A stretch of DNA of 37,057 nucleotides from a virus: positions 1-37,057 of the IMG/VR virus record IMGVR_UViG_3300043256_000036, one strand, 5' to 3'. A program made the position numbers and the translations under genes. This document shows positions 7,407 through 13,275 of this stretch, piece after piece. The stretch's first letter is position 1. The number at the start of each line of letters is the position of its first letter. The notes under the pieces were generated by a model, which was not told the DNA's origin, made no database searches, and worked only from the letters and a program-made list of their open reading frames with translations.

Positions 7407-7768
7407 TGTTCGGTGTCTCCTGGTGGGGTGACGCTAGCAGCAGTGTCAACGTCAAACTTCTCTGCCCATTCGATAGCACTTGCTGTGCCCCTGCCGCCAG
7501 GGAAGTGCAACAACAGGTCGGGCTTGTAGTCACGGGCGATTCGCATGTTCTGTTCAGGACCAGCACCACGACCTCTCACGCTCCATCTGGCAGGGATACC
7601 CTGATACGGCCCTTCCCATCCACGCCAAATGGTTTCGGCGGTCAGGTCAGCCCCTCGCTGCGCCCCTGTTATCAGCGACCAGCCATCATCAAAGTAAGGA
7701 CGCAACGCTTCACGCATAACGGGGATATGTGAATAATCCCGACCACCGGCAACCCACAACAGTCTCAT
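7403..7768 (-). CDS. SLOG-family (DUF2493/YspA-like) protein
   Basis: This 121-residue Rossmann-like protein opens with MRLLWVAGGRDYSH, continues with LITGAQRGADLTAE and has RGRGAGPEQNMRIA near residue 70. These are the phosphate/nucleotide-binding glycine-rich loops and GAG-P-N-M motif of the DUF2493 branch of the SLOG superfamily. Family members are thought to bind nucleotides or nucleotide-derived ligands; the substrate here is unknown. It lies in the early operon among tiny genes. ATG 7768 sits in a TAATG junction directly after a P cassette, and its own end (TPPGDTEQ) lies in the next cassette. Confidence 0.8.
   Translation of the reverse strand: MRLLWVAGGRDYSHIPVMREALRPYFDDGWSLITGAQRGADLTAETIWRGWEGPYQGIPARWSVRGRGAGPEQNMRIARDYKPDLLLHFPGGRGTASAIEWAEKFDVDTAASVTPPGDTEQ
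7409..7431 (-). repeat. P cassette, copy 2
   Basis: Twenty-three bases are identical to 7771-7793, followed in both by a start codon a few bases on. It encodes the TPPGDTE end of the SLOG protein and places AGGAG ten bases before ATG 7406. Confidence 0.9.
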
Positions 7769-7914
7769 TATTCGGTGTCTCCTGGTGGGGTGAGAGCCTC
7801 ATCAGAGTCCAACAGTTGTCGGATGGCTTCTCTGTCTGTTTCGCTGTACACCAATCTCCCGTAAGGGTCGTACTGTGGCTCAGCTTCGACATTGCTAACA
7901 GTCATCTCGCTCAT
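7768..7914 (-). CDS. Small hypothetical protein ending TPPGDTE
   Basis: This 48-residue ORF starts at ATG 7914 in an AATGA overlap with the gene before it. It begins MSEMTVSNVEAEPQYDPYGR and ends LTPPGDTE, the last residues being encoded by P cassette copy 3. It is acidic, with no membrane segment. Overlap at both ends with neighbouring genes is the main support. Function unknown. Confidence 0.7.
   Translation of the reverse strand: MSEMTVSNVEAEPQYDPYGRLVYSETDREAIRQLLDSDEALTPPGDTE
7771..7793 (-). repeat. P cassette, copy 3
   Basis: This copy is identical over 23 bases to 7409-7431. It codes for the end of the 48-residue protein and carries the Shine-Dalgarno of the SLOG gene. Confidence 0.9.
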
Positions 7915-8060
7915 TGGGTGTCTCCTGAAGGGTCGAAGTCGTATCCCATGAAAACAGGGACAGGATCATGGCGATACCAGCGAAGATGCGCCCATACCCA
8001 CCGACCGATGGACCACTCACGAATCAACGGCTCACCACAGATACGGCATTTGTAGCTCAT
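7911..8060 (-). CDS. Small zinc-ribbon-like protein
   Basis: This 49-residue ORF begins MSYKCRICGEPLIREW at ATG 8060 (ATGA overlap with the preceding stop). One CxxC knuckle at residues 5-8 is followed by a Trp-rich segment (WSIGRWVWAHLRWYRHD) that could supply His ligands, giving a possible single zinc site. It ends DPSGDTQ, encoded by a diverged P cassette (7916-7931). Function unknown. Confidence 0.7.
   Translation of the reverse strand: MSYKCRICGEPLIREWSIGRWVWAHLRWYRHDPVPVFMGYDFDPSGDTQ
7916..7931 (-). repeat. P cassette, diverged copy 4
   Basis: The minus strand reads CTTCAGGAGACACCC followed by AATGA. It keeps the AGGAGACACC core and codes for PSGDTQ. It precedes ATG 7914. Confidence 0.7.
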
Positions 8061-8179
8061 CCGGTGTCCTCGGTGATACCGCATGGACAACCGGAACAAC
8101 ATGCCGGAATGGGCCAGCGGTTGTTGTCGTGCTCCACAGCTAACGCACCACAGACTTCACAGACGTGCAGGTCGCTCAT
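8057..8179 (-). CDS. Cys-rich mini-protein ending EDTG
   Basis: This 40-residue ORF begins at ATG 8179 with MSDLHVCEVCGALAVEHDN and contains CEVC, then CCSGCPC, a layout suited to one or two zinc sites. It overlaps the genes on both sides by four bases. The end ITEDTG may be a further worn form of the P cassette ending. Function unknown. Confidence 0.65.
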   Translation of the reverse strand: MSDLHVCEVCGALAVEHDNNRWPIPACCSGCPCGITEDTG

Positions 8180-8472
8180 TCGGTTCTCCCTGGCTGTTCG
8201 GCCAATGCTACGGCTGCCGCTTCGACCTGCCGTTGGTTCGGCACCAAGCCATCCACACAGTCAGGACAGTCTTCCTGCTCCTGACCTTGGGTTGGCACGG
8301 GTACGGGACAGGTCCGTTCACAGGTCTCGCCGTTGCAGCTGTGAGCATGGCCTGCCACCACCACAGTGGTATCAACAAGGATAAACCCTTCGCCGCCACA
8401 TGTGTCGCAATCCTCCCAGCCGTCAGCCAGGAGACGGTCACGACGAGAAGAAGAGCGGGACAGGTCGCTCAC
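8176..8472 (-). CDS. DnaJ-type Cys-repeat zinc protein
   Basis: This 98-residue protein has CDTCGGEGF near residue 22 and CPDCVDG near 75, the CxxCxGxG-like knuckles of a DnaJ central zinc domain, plus extra Cys between them (CNGETCERTC). There is no J domain, so it is not a DnaJ co-chaperone; such free Cys-repeat proteins are common in phage early regions. GTG 8472 overlaps the upstream TGA. The start sequence MSDLS recurs in several neighbours. Confidence 0.75.
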   Translation of the reverse strand: MSDLSRSSSRRDRLLADGWEDCDTCGGEGFILVDTTVVVAGHAHSCNGETCERTCPVPVPTQGQEQEDCPDCVDGLVPNQRQVEAAAVALAEQPGRTE

Positions 8473-8633
8473 TGTTCATCTCCAAGGCTACGGCGTATAG
8501 ATTCTCCATAGAGGATGATGCTCCCAGCGATAAAGACGATGACTATAGAGCCGGCCCATGTCTCGGCGTTGAGATAGGCGTAAGCTCCGAAGCCGGCGAT
8601 CAGGCCGTTGATGACGATGATAAGACCTCTCAT
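8469..8633 (-). CDS. Small two-helix membrane protein
   Basis: The 54-residue ORF reads MRGLIIVINGLIAGFGAYAY then ETWAGSIVIVFIAGSIILYG: two hydrophobic helices with a short loop and a basic C-terminus (ESIRRSLGDEQ). I chose ATG 8633 because AAAGGA lies six bases upstream and it overlaps the preceding stop; an ATG 21 bases further up is possible. Inner-membrane location is likely; a superinfection-exclusion role is only one possibility. Confidence 0.7.
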   Translation of the reverse strand: MRGLIIVINGLIAGFGAYAYLNAETWAGSIVIVFIAGSIILYGESIRRSLGDEQ

Positions 8634-8836
8634 TGTTCCTTTCTCAATTGCCACCTATCTACAGCACGGACGTAGAACCAATTACCAGCTCTTGCGGAAA
8701 GTATCATGCCTTCATTGGGATTATCTGTCTCGTGCACAATTTCGATCCGATCGTCTTTGATGTACACCCTAATCTTCCCCTGTGGTGTTCGCAGCGATAT
8801 CCCGTCGTGCTTCTCTTTCCGATGTAGCCCTCTCAC
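8630..8836 (-). CDS. Small hypothetical protein
   Basis: This 68-residue protein starts at GTG 8836 (GTGA overlap). It is predicted mostly beta (GKIRVYIKDDRIEIVHE, then GNWFYVRAVDRWQL), giving a small barrel-like pattern. I do not recognise the family. The overlapping junctions on both sides support translation. Confidence 0.65.
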   Translation of the reverse strand: MRGLHRKEKHDGISLRTPQGKIRVYIKDDRIEIVHETDNPNEGMILSARAGNWFYVRAVDRWQLRKEQ

Positions 8837-9051
8837 AGCAAGCTCATCTGGTCTGAATCGACCAGCTCATAGACGACCTGGGGATTGTCATGGATGTGAA
8901 GCTGACAGCGCCGGGTAATGATGTCGTGGCCCTCTTGTCGTAGTTCCCCGACCCAAGCAGCAGCCCGTCCGATCCTCCAATCAAGGAAGATAGTGGCACA
9001 TCTCGGCTCCAGGCGCAGGGCTTGGAGTATGCGGTCTTTCTGTGATGTCAT
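8833..9051 (-). CDS. Winged-helix DNA-binding protein
   Basis: This 72-residue protein begins MTSQKDRILQALRLEP; the stretch IGRAAAWVGELRQEGHDIIT and the following beta residues fit a winged helix-turn-helix of the kind that opens phage-encoded helix-turn-helix proteins. It could regulate early transcription. ATG 9051 is chosen over an upstream ATG at 9078 because AAGGAG precedes it at ideal spacing. Confidence 0.7.
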   Translation of the reverse strand: MTSQKDRILQALRLEPRCATIFLDWRIGRAAAWVGELRQEGHDIITRRCQLHIHDNPQVVYELVDSDQMSLL

Positions 9052-9230
9052 GGCGTTCTCCTTACTCGTTGTCTCCACAACCGCTCGAACCGGCGTATCT
9101 GGTTCATGCGTTGATGGACAGTCTGGTCTTTGTTGCTGGCTACCAGTTTTATGTCCACGGCAAACATCAACCGGTTGATCGAGTCGATCGCCTTGACCGC
9201 TGCCGCATCCAACTGCTGTTCACCTACCAT
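9048..9230 (-). CDS. Small basic hypothetical protein
   Basis: This 60-residue helical protein begins MVGEQQLDAAAVKAIDSINR and ends RRFERLWRQRVRRTP with a strongly basic tail. It overlaps the next gene by four bases. It is the first gene after the gene-poor stretch 9231-9590. Function unknown; nucleic-acid binding would fit the charge. Confidence 0.65.
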   Translation of the reverse strand: MVGEQQLDAAAVKAIDSINRLMFAVDIKLVASNKDQTVHQRMNQIRRFERLWRQRVRRTP

Positions 9231-9515
9231 CGTAACATCATCTTACACTCTCGGGCATAGCCCGTTCCCATTCTGGCTCTGGATATGTCGGGGCCGGGTA
9301 CTCACTCATGCCATCAGTCCTTGAACTGAGATCTCCAACCGTATCGTGGTCAACGCTGGCTCTCCGCTGGTGCGGCTCGGAGTGAGAGGTCGCCGAAGTG
9401 CCTTCTAATCGCTCTGAGGGACATATCCGTCGCTTTACGAGATCGCCCGCCTCTAGGTGAGATCCGGGTTTGAAGTCATCGGCTACTAGCCGGTACTCGC
9501 GAGTCAGGCGATTGC

Positions 9516-9524
9516 TGGTATGAT
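9516..9524 (+). promoter_or_regulatory. Extended -10 promoter-like site, plus strand
   Basis: TGGTATGAT is an extended -10 (TGn before TATGAT, five of six matches to TATAAT). No good -35 is present at the usual spacing, which extended -10 promoters can tolerate. It points away from all genes, toward the hairpins at 9532-9589. Confidence 0.35.
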
Positions 9525-9530
9525 GAATCT

Positions 9531-9589
9531 CGTTCGCCGCATACGAACATCGTAGCACCCCTGAGCCCACCTCGGGGGTGCTTTCATTT
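9531..9589 (+). ncRNA. Candidate small RNA antisense to gene direction
   Basis: A transcript starting about seven bases after the -10 would be roughly 59 nt. It would form a hairpin GTTCG-CCGCATA-CGAAC (9532-9548) and then the 12-bp terminator hairpin. No ORF fits. All genes run the other way, so a unit with promoter, structure and terminator on this strand is unexpected. Target and function unknown; it might be chance. Confidence 0.3.
9554..9589 (+). terminator. Rho-independent terminator, plus strand
   Basis: AGCACCCCTGAG (9554-9565) pairs with CTCGGGGGTGCT (9571-9582): 12 pairs, one of them G-U, around the loop CCCAC, followed by TTCATTTG. The U-rich tract exists only in the plus-strand sense; on the minus strand the hairpin is followed by ACGATGTT. 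It begins just beyond the stop of the minus-strand gene at 9591. Confidence 0.55.
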
Positions 9590-9590
9590 G

Positions 9591-9776
9591 TCATTCTTCC
9601 TCTCCAGTTGTGAGGTCAAAGGTGCCATACGGAACCAGTCTCCCGCCATCCTCAGCGAGTGCAGCTAGTGCCTGAGCAAAGGTGACGTGATCGGGGATAT
9701 CCTCGACACAAACGAAGTCCGCGGAGTCCTTGAACTGTTGTGGCGCATCCCTGGCGGCGATCGTTACGGTTCTCAC
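9591..9776 (-). CDS. Small acidic hypothetical protein
   Basis: This 61-residue protein starts at GTG 9776, overlapping the stop of the ERF gene, and begins MRTVTIAARDAPQQFKDSAD. It contains FVCVEDIPDHVTFAQAL and an acidic tail (TGEEE). It is the last gene of the block that includes the recombinase, before the hairpin region. I do not recognise the family. Confidence 0.65.
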   Translation of the reverse strand: MRTVTIAARDAPQQFKDSADFVCVEDIPDHVTFAQALAALAEDGGRLVPYGTFDLTTGEEE

Positions 9777-10360
9777 GGCAGCTTCTCGATCAGCTCGTCG
9801 GCCTGTTCCTCGCTCAGTCGGTCCTCACGCTTGATCAAGCCGTAGGCTTCGAGCCCTGCCTTGAAATAGGTCGTCCCGTCCTCTGGTCCCAAGGCATCAC
9901 TAATGGCTTGCCAGGCTCGGTTGTGGGGGTCTGGTGGGGTCTCAGCCCCGGCGGCGTCTGCGTCCTCGTCGGACGTAATCCCGAGAGCAGCGGTCAGCGA
10001 GTAGCGACGGGCATAAGTCACCGCCGATCCAGCGGCCCGAGCATCTCCCCCAGCGGGGAGGTAGAGGGGCCCGAAGACCTCGACATGGCCGGACGTGTGA
10101 TAGATCCGGGTCTCAATCCCTATCTTGTCGCCTGACGTGATAGCGGATTGAGCGAAGGCCAGCCCATATTTAACCAGGATTGGACGCACCGCGTCGATGG
10201 TGTCCCCTAGGTCCGCGTAGGAGTACGAGTAGGACCCGCCGGCTTTGGTCGGAATGGTCGCTGTCTTGGTCTTGACGATGGTGGGGAACTTAGTTTGTGC
10301 TTTGGCGAAAGCCTCCGTCCACTCGGTCTTCATCCTCGTCTTGGCTGGGTCCTCGCTCAT
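9773..10360 (-). CDS. erf: ERF-family single-strand annealing protein
   Basis: This 195-residue phage recombinase anneals complementary single strands and supports genome circularisation and recombination. Typical ERF features are present: an N-terminal region with KTEWTEAFAKAQTKFP, the Tyr/Ser-rich YSYSYADLGDTIDAVRPIL, and SGHVEVFGPLYLPAGGDA followed by GSAVTYARRYSLTAALGI, the most conserved ERF block, then an acidic DEDAD. A helical C-terminal tail follows. ATG 10360 has GGAGG upstream and overlaps the previous stop. It is the only recognisable DNA-metabolism enzyme in the early region. Confidence 0.88.
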   Translation of the reverse strand: MSEDPAKTRMKTEWTEAFAKAQTKFPTIVKTKTATIPTKAGGSYSYSYADLGDTIDAVRPILVKYGLAFAQSAITSGDKIGIETRIYHTSGHVEVFGPLYLPAGGDARAAGSAVTYARRYSLTAALGITSDEDADAAGAETPPDPHNRAWQAISDALGPEDGTTYFKAGLEAYGLIKREDRLSEEQADELIEKLP

Positions 10361-10932
10361 TCCTCTTCCTCCTTGATTGGAACCCTCTTGACACCGTTGG
10401 GCTTCTGCCATTCACCGACATGAGCCCCGCCGACCTCGCCCGCCTCGATCTCCTGGTACTGAGTGCGTAGTGGGATCTCTAATTGCTTCAACGCCGCCCT
10501 GAGGCCGGTGATCAGCCATGAGACCTTGATGGCTTTCTTCTCCCCCAGGTAGCGCAGGGTGCGCTCTAGTGAGACCTCGGCCCCGGCCAACTTCTCGAGG
10601 CCCTCACGAACATCAACAAGAATGGCGTCTTCGTTGAATGTGCGGTCGGTCTTGAATTGGGGGACCAGCTCATATCGCTGGCCAACCGCTACCGGCTTGC
10701 CGGCGCGCTCGGCCTGGTTGATGCGGCGCTCAGGATCGTGGTCCTGTACCGGCTCCATCTCTGAGGTCAGCGATTCCCACCGATGCCGGGTATCGGCCAG
10801 ACGGACTTCGATATTGCGCACGTCCCCAACCGCATCGGCCAACTGTTCGTCGGTGGGTGTGAGCTTGTCGAGTTGCTGAACCTTCTCAAGGATCTCTTGA
10901 ATCAGCTCAGTCGTCTTGGTTTCTTGGGTCAT
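10357..10932 (-). CDS. Coiled-coil protein paired with the ERF protein
   Basis: This 191-residue, largely helical protein opens with MTQETKTTELIQEILEKVQQ and a heptad-like Leu/Val pattern to about residue 60. Basic/acidic mixed helices follow, then a C-terminal KEEEE tail. It contains no catalytic motif I recognise. Its four-base overlap with the ERF gene suggests that they are co-translated, so a recombination partner role is possible but inferred only from position. Confidence 0.6.
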   Translation of the reverse strand: MTQETKTTELIQEILEKVQQLDKLTPTDEQLADAVGDVRNIEVRLADTRHRWESLTSEMEPVQDHDPERRINQAERAGKPVAVGQRYELVPQFKTDRTFNEDAILVDVREGLEKLAGAEVSLERTLRYLGEKKAIKVSWLITGLRAALKQLEIPLRTQYQEIEAGEVGGAHVGEWQKPNGVKRVPIKEEEE

Positions 10933-11086
10933 CTTGAGTCTCCACTCTCTCGATGGTTTCTAAGTTCCAACCCGGGCTTCGACCTATCACTAGGTCAGGC
11001 TCGGGAAGCTTTCCGCGATGTCGCCATACCCGCAAGGTGTTGGTTGACACACCCCAGCGTCTAGCGAGGTCTTTATACGAGAGCAT
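10907..11086 (-). CDS. Helix-turn-helix protein, MerR/AlpA-like
   Basis: This 59-residue ORF reads MLSYKDLARRWGVSTNTLRV then WRHRGKLPEPDLVIGRSPGW: a helix-turn-helix of the MerR/excisionase (AlpA) type followed by a short wing. It probably binds DNA; with no integrase present, an early-gene regulator is more likely than an excisionase. It starts at ATG 11086 inside the SWIM gene end and overlaps the coiled-coil gene by 26 bases, more than most junctions here. Confidence 0.8.
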   Translation of the reverse strand: MLSYKDLARRWGVSTNTLRVWRHRGKLPEPDLVIGRSPGWNLETIERVETQDDPRNQDD

Positions 11087-11300
11087 AGGCCACGGCCAGC
11101 TCCAGTGCTATGGCGTGAGAGCACACTCGATGGTGTCTCCCGGCCTCGCAAGTACAGACGTAACCGGCCGGTGAGAACTGCACCTGATAGGTATCGGTGT
11201 CTCCGTCAACCGTTCCTGCTCCGGCTTCGTCGCCGGTCCAGGTGACAGTCACCCGACCATTCTCGACCATGCGTATTGCCTTTTCATCTAGAGGTTTCAT
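11073..11300 (-). CDS. SWIM zinc-finger protein
   Basis: This 75-residue protein carries a C-terminal SWIM finger, CTCEAGRHHRVCSHAIALEL (CxC...CxH), which usually binds DNA or proteins. The N-terminal half is a beta-rich strand region (RVTVTWTGDE). Free SWIM proteins are frequent in actinophage early regions. The start ATG 11300 overlaps the preceding stop; the upstream in-frame ATG at 11309 is less likely. Confidence 0.8.
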   Translation of the reverse strand: MKPLDEKAIRMVENGRVTVTWTGDEAGAGTVDGDTDTYQVQFSPAGYVCTCEAGRHHRVCSHAIALELAVAYALV

Positions 11301-11554
11301 ATGATCCACTTTCGGAATTGAGCGTCATAGGCGCCGAGCCTTGCCGCTACCCGCTCCTGCTCATTGCCGAGAGGAATGTCAGCCGTCGTCACTCGGAGGC
11401 CATATTTCAACATCGGCTCATACTCGCCCAGTAAACCGGCGATAAGATCTGGTTCTACATCAGTAGCGAAGTGGTGATTCATGTCATCGCGCAACGGCTC
11501 AGCGACTTCTAGATCAAGCCCAATAGTGTCAGACAAGATTTGCAACGAGGTCAT
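11297..11554 (-). CDS. Hypothetical protein
   Basis: This 85-residue acidic helical protein begins MTSLQILSDTIGLDLEVAEP and contains LIAGLLGEYEPMLKYGLRVT. No motif recognised. Four-base overlaps join it to both neighbours, which supports expression in the early operon. Confidence 0.6.
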   Translation of the reverse strand: MTSLQILSDTIGLDLEVAEPLRDDMNHHFATDVEPDLIAGLLGEYEPMLKYGLRVTTADIPLGNEQERVAARLGAYDAQFRKWII

Positions 11555-11847
11555 GGGTTCTCCGCCTTGTAGCCAGCGTACTCCTCATTCCATTTCCACG
11601 GCGAAGCGAAGAGAGCAAAGATCTCAAGCTTGATTCTTACCGAGGAATACCCGTCGAAGTACCACCGGGCGAAGGCGACAACCTCGTCTCGATCATCGAA
11701 CCATGTCGGTGGGTCGAGGTCCGGATGTTCCTCGAAGTCTGGGCGATTCACCGGCAACCCTAGGCGCTCATGGCACCACTCAGCGATCTGGCTTTCCAGC
11801 ATCGCATCGGCGGCTTGATCCTCCTGTGCAGTTGTCATCTCGCTCAT
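11551..11847 (-). CDS. Hypothetical protein, Trp/Glu-rich
   Basis: This 98-residue protein starts at ATG 11847 right after an E cassette; the reading frame continues upstream without supporting start signals. It begins MSEMTTAQEDQAADAMLESQ and contains HPDLDPPTWFDDRDEVVAFA then WYFDGYSSVRIKLEIFALF. It is acidic and probably soluble. Family not recognised. Confidence 0.65.
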   Translation of the reverse strand: MSEMTTAQEDQAADAMLESQIAEWCHERLGLPVNRPDFEEHPDLDPPTWFDDRDEVVAFARWYFDGYSSVRIKLEIFALFASPWKWNEEYAGYKAENP

Positions 11848-11862
11848 AGGTTTCTCTCTGCC
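11844..11862 (-). repeat. E cassette, copy 3
   Basis: The minus strand reads GGCAGAGAGAAACCTATGA. It encodes the AERNL end of the upstream protein and contains the start ATG of the next. It matches the copy at 12331 with one substitution. Confidence 0.85.
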
Positions 11863-12110
11863 CGCTCCATCAAATCCACGATCCCGGTCATAGATTTCAG
11901 GCACTTGTCACAGGTCACAGGTGAGGCAACGGTGCCAGTACTAACACGCCGCTGGAATGTCTCATCCACACGGGGTCCACAAAGCACCCTATGGCGTCCA
12001 TTACGCCGCACCTTGACCTTAGCTGTCACCACTACATGGTTCACCCTGTCGTGTCTGAAAACGTGGGCATAAGTGAGTAGTGGAAGCGCTCGGCACACCA
12101 GATTGCTCAC
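11844..12110 (-). CDS. Small basic protein with CDKC pair
   Basis: This 88-residue protein starts at GTG 12110 (GTGA overlap) after an E cassette. It is basic (VVVTAKVKVRRNGRHRVLCG), has a CDKC pair near residue 70 and isolated Cys upstream, and ends MERAERNL in the next E cassette. A zinc or nucleic-acid binding role is possible. The frame extends upstream to 12230, but the cassette start is better supported. Confidence 0.65.
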   Translation of the reverse strand: MSNLVCRALPLLTYAHVFRHDRVNHVVVTAKVKVRRNGRHRVLCGPRVDETFQRRVSTGTVASPVTCDKCLKSMTGIVDLMERAERNL

Positions 12111-12125
12111 AAGTTCCTCTCTGAA
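12107..12125 (-). repeat. E cassette, copy 2
   Basis: The minus strand reads TTCAGAGAGGAACTTGTGA. It codes for SERNL and provides the GTG start of the next gene at 12110. Confidence 0.8.
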
Positions 12126-12334
12126 CCTTGTGCAGCAGCAACGATCCGTCGCACAAAGTCCTCTTTTAACATCGGAATAGGTGCTTCGTCGTAAGCACGC
12201 ACTGCCGACTTGATGTCGGGATTGACGCATCGCCTCGCCGCCTCCACGAACAAATCTCGGTCATTGCGGACTTGTGACCGAACGGTGTAGTCACCCCGGT
12301 CGTATCGTTTGAGTGCGTCTGATAGGTCGCTCAT
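12107..12334 (-). CDS. Small charged hypothetical protein ending SERNL
   Basis: This 75-residue helical, charged protein begins MSDLSDALKRYDRGDYTVRS and ends AAAQGSERNL. ATG 12334 is part of E cassette copy 1. No family recognised; the MSDLS opening is shared with the protein at 8176-8472, which probably reflects a reused start sequence. Confidence 0.65.
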   Translation of the reverse strand: MSDLSDALKRYDRGDYTVRSQVRNDRDLFVEAARRCVNPDIKSAVRAYDEAPIPMLKEDFVRRIVAAAQGSERNL

Positions 12335-12349
12335 AGGTTCCTCTCTGCC
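12331..12349 (-). repeat. E cassette, copy 1
   Basis: The minus strand reads GGCAGAGAGGAACCTATGA. It codes for AERNL at the end of the upstream protein and holds GAGAGG and ATG 12334 of the next gene. Confidence 0.85.
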
Positions 12350-12804
12350 AGTACCAAGGCTCCTCGGAAGACCTCATCGAACTCATAGGTCATGCCAGCG
12401 CTAAGCCGACACAGACCTATTGCCTCACAAACTCCGACAATCACATCGGCTGGGTGGGTCTTGCGGGCGGGCCAGGGGAATGTCACTTTGCCGTCGTCTG
12501 CAATGGAGTAAGCCAGCGTCCATGAGGTCTGGCGCATCCCCTTCCCGTCTACCGATATGCGGGTGATTTCGAGGTGGCGTTGGGCGTCTCGGACAAAGAA
12601 TGAATCGGTGAGCTCGGTGCAGTACCCGAAGGGCGCTAGAAAGATGAAAGCCGTCTTAGCGAGGTCTCTCTTTGGCGGTGCGTGGACCGATCCAAGCATC
12701 CGGTCCTCGATGTAGTGCGCGGCCCAATAGGCGGGATGGCGCGACGGCGTGGCACGCTCATAGGCCCGCACCCACTCGGCAGCGGCGATCTCGATCTCGG
12801 TCAT
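12331..12804 (-). CDS. Hypothetical protein, 157 residues
   Basis: The start is ATG 12804, overlapping the stop of the preceding zinc mini-gene. The protein begins MTEIEIAAAEWVRAYERATP and contains FIFLAPFGYCTELTDSFFV and beta-rich VTFPWPARKTHPADVIVG. It is soluble and mixed alpha/beta. It ends LVLAERNL in the E cassette. I do not recognise a family. Confidence 0.65.
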   Translation of the reverse strand: MTEIEIAAAEWVRAYERATPSRHPAYWAAHYIEDRMLGSVHAPPKRDLAKTAFIFLAPFGYCTELTDSFFVRDAQRHLEITRISVDGKGMRQTSWTLAYSIADDGKVTFPWPARKTHPADVIVGVCEAIGLCRLSAGMTYEFDEVFRGALVLAERNL

Positions 12805-12944
12805 CTCGCCACCCTTTCTAGCCACGATGCCCTCTCACATTCCTCACATAGGTGTTGTAAGCGACCGTCAACAATGCGAGTCATGGTTGCCGGGTTGTCC
12901 CAACAATGATCACACCAGCGGTCGCCATCTGCGTCGAGGCTCAC
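12801..12944 (-). CDS. Zinc-finger mini-protein (CxxC...CxxC)
   Basis: This 47-residue ORF starts at GTG 12944, overlapping the preceding stop, and ends at TGA overlapping ATG 12804. It holds WCDHCWDNP and LCEECERA, two CxxC pairs about 22 residues apart: a complete four-Cys zinc site. Probably binds nucleic acid or protein. Confidence 0.72.
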   Translation of the reverse strand: MSLDADGDRWCDHCWDNPATMTRIVDGRLQHLCEECERASWLERVAR

Positions 12945-13243
12945 ACCAACCTCCCAGCTCGGAGGCTACGATTTGCCTGCGGTCCTCGCTCCGATTCGCT
13001 CCGGCGTTCTCCACCGGAGCCGGGACCGCGCAACTCGACCATGTAGGCGGTCCTGAAAGCCCCGGCTAGATCCTTGCGCTCGGTAATCAACACGCTGTCC
13101 CATTCCTCCTCGTACTCGGCAACACAAGCCATCATCTCGTCGGCGCTCATCCCGTCGTTGTGGATGATGTGTCGCACGACTGTCTCGGTCTTCTCATCGA
13201 GACCACCGAACATAAAGGCTGCGGTGTCGTCTGAATATGACAT
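12941..13243 (-). CDS. First gene of the early operon, acidic hypothetical
   Basis: This 100-residue protein begins MSYSDDTAAFMFGGLDEKTE, has a helical acidic middle (ACVAEYEEEWDSVLIT) and a basic, Arg/Gly-rich tail. It has the best ribosome site in the region (AAGGAGGGCC before ATG 13243) and lies directly below the promoter at 13268-13296, so it is likely the first protein made. Phage first-expressed proteins are often host-takeover factors; that is inference. Confidence 0.7.
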   Translation of the reverse strand: MSYSDDTAAFMFGGLDEKTETVVRHIIHNDGMSADEMMACVAEYEEEWDSVLITERKDLAGAFRTAYMVELRGPGSGGERRSESERGPQANRSLRAGRLV

Positions 13244-13258
13244 GGCCCTCCTTGGCTA

Positions 13259-13275
13259 TGTAACGTAATGTTACA
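13259..13275. promoter_or_regulatory. Palindromic operator-like site
   Basis: TGTAAC-GTAAT-GTTACA is a perfect six-base inverted repeat with a five-base spacer. It overlaps the -10 and start region of the predicted promoter, where a bound repressor would block transcription. No second copy was noticed. The binding protein could be phage (several HTH proteins) or host encoded. Confidence 0.5.

Larger units (their letters stand above)
9231..9590. other. Gene-poor stretch with a plus-strand hairpin unit
   Basis: This 360-base interval holds no convincing gene. A minus-strand frame spans 9238-9594, but its composition and lack of homology-like patterning argue against it. Within it, a 23-codon ORF (ATG 9309 to stop 9238, MSEYPAPTYPEPEWERAM) could be a tiny gene, and another short frame contains MSLRAIRRHFGDLS. 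The notable contents are the plus-strand promoter-like site, two hairpins and U-rich end described separately. It could also hold a replication origin, but I see no iteron repeats. Confidence 0.6.

Noticed and set aside
9238-9594. 118-codon minus-strand frame across the gap
   Set aside because: Its start is inside the end of the previous gene, its middle runs through the hairpin region, and its translation shows no domain-like pattern. At most its last 23 codons could be a tiny gene.
7229-12349. CRISPR array
   Set aside because: The short repeats are at gene junctions with irregular spacing of hundreds of bases and are coding; there are no spacers of even length.
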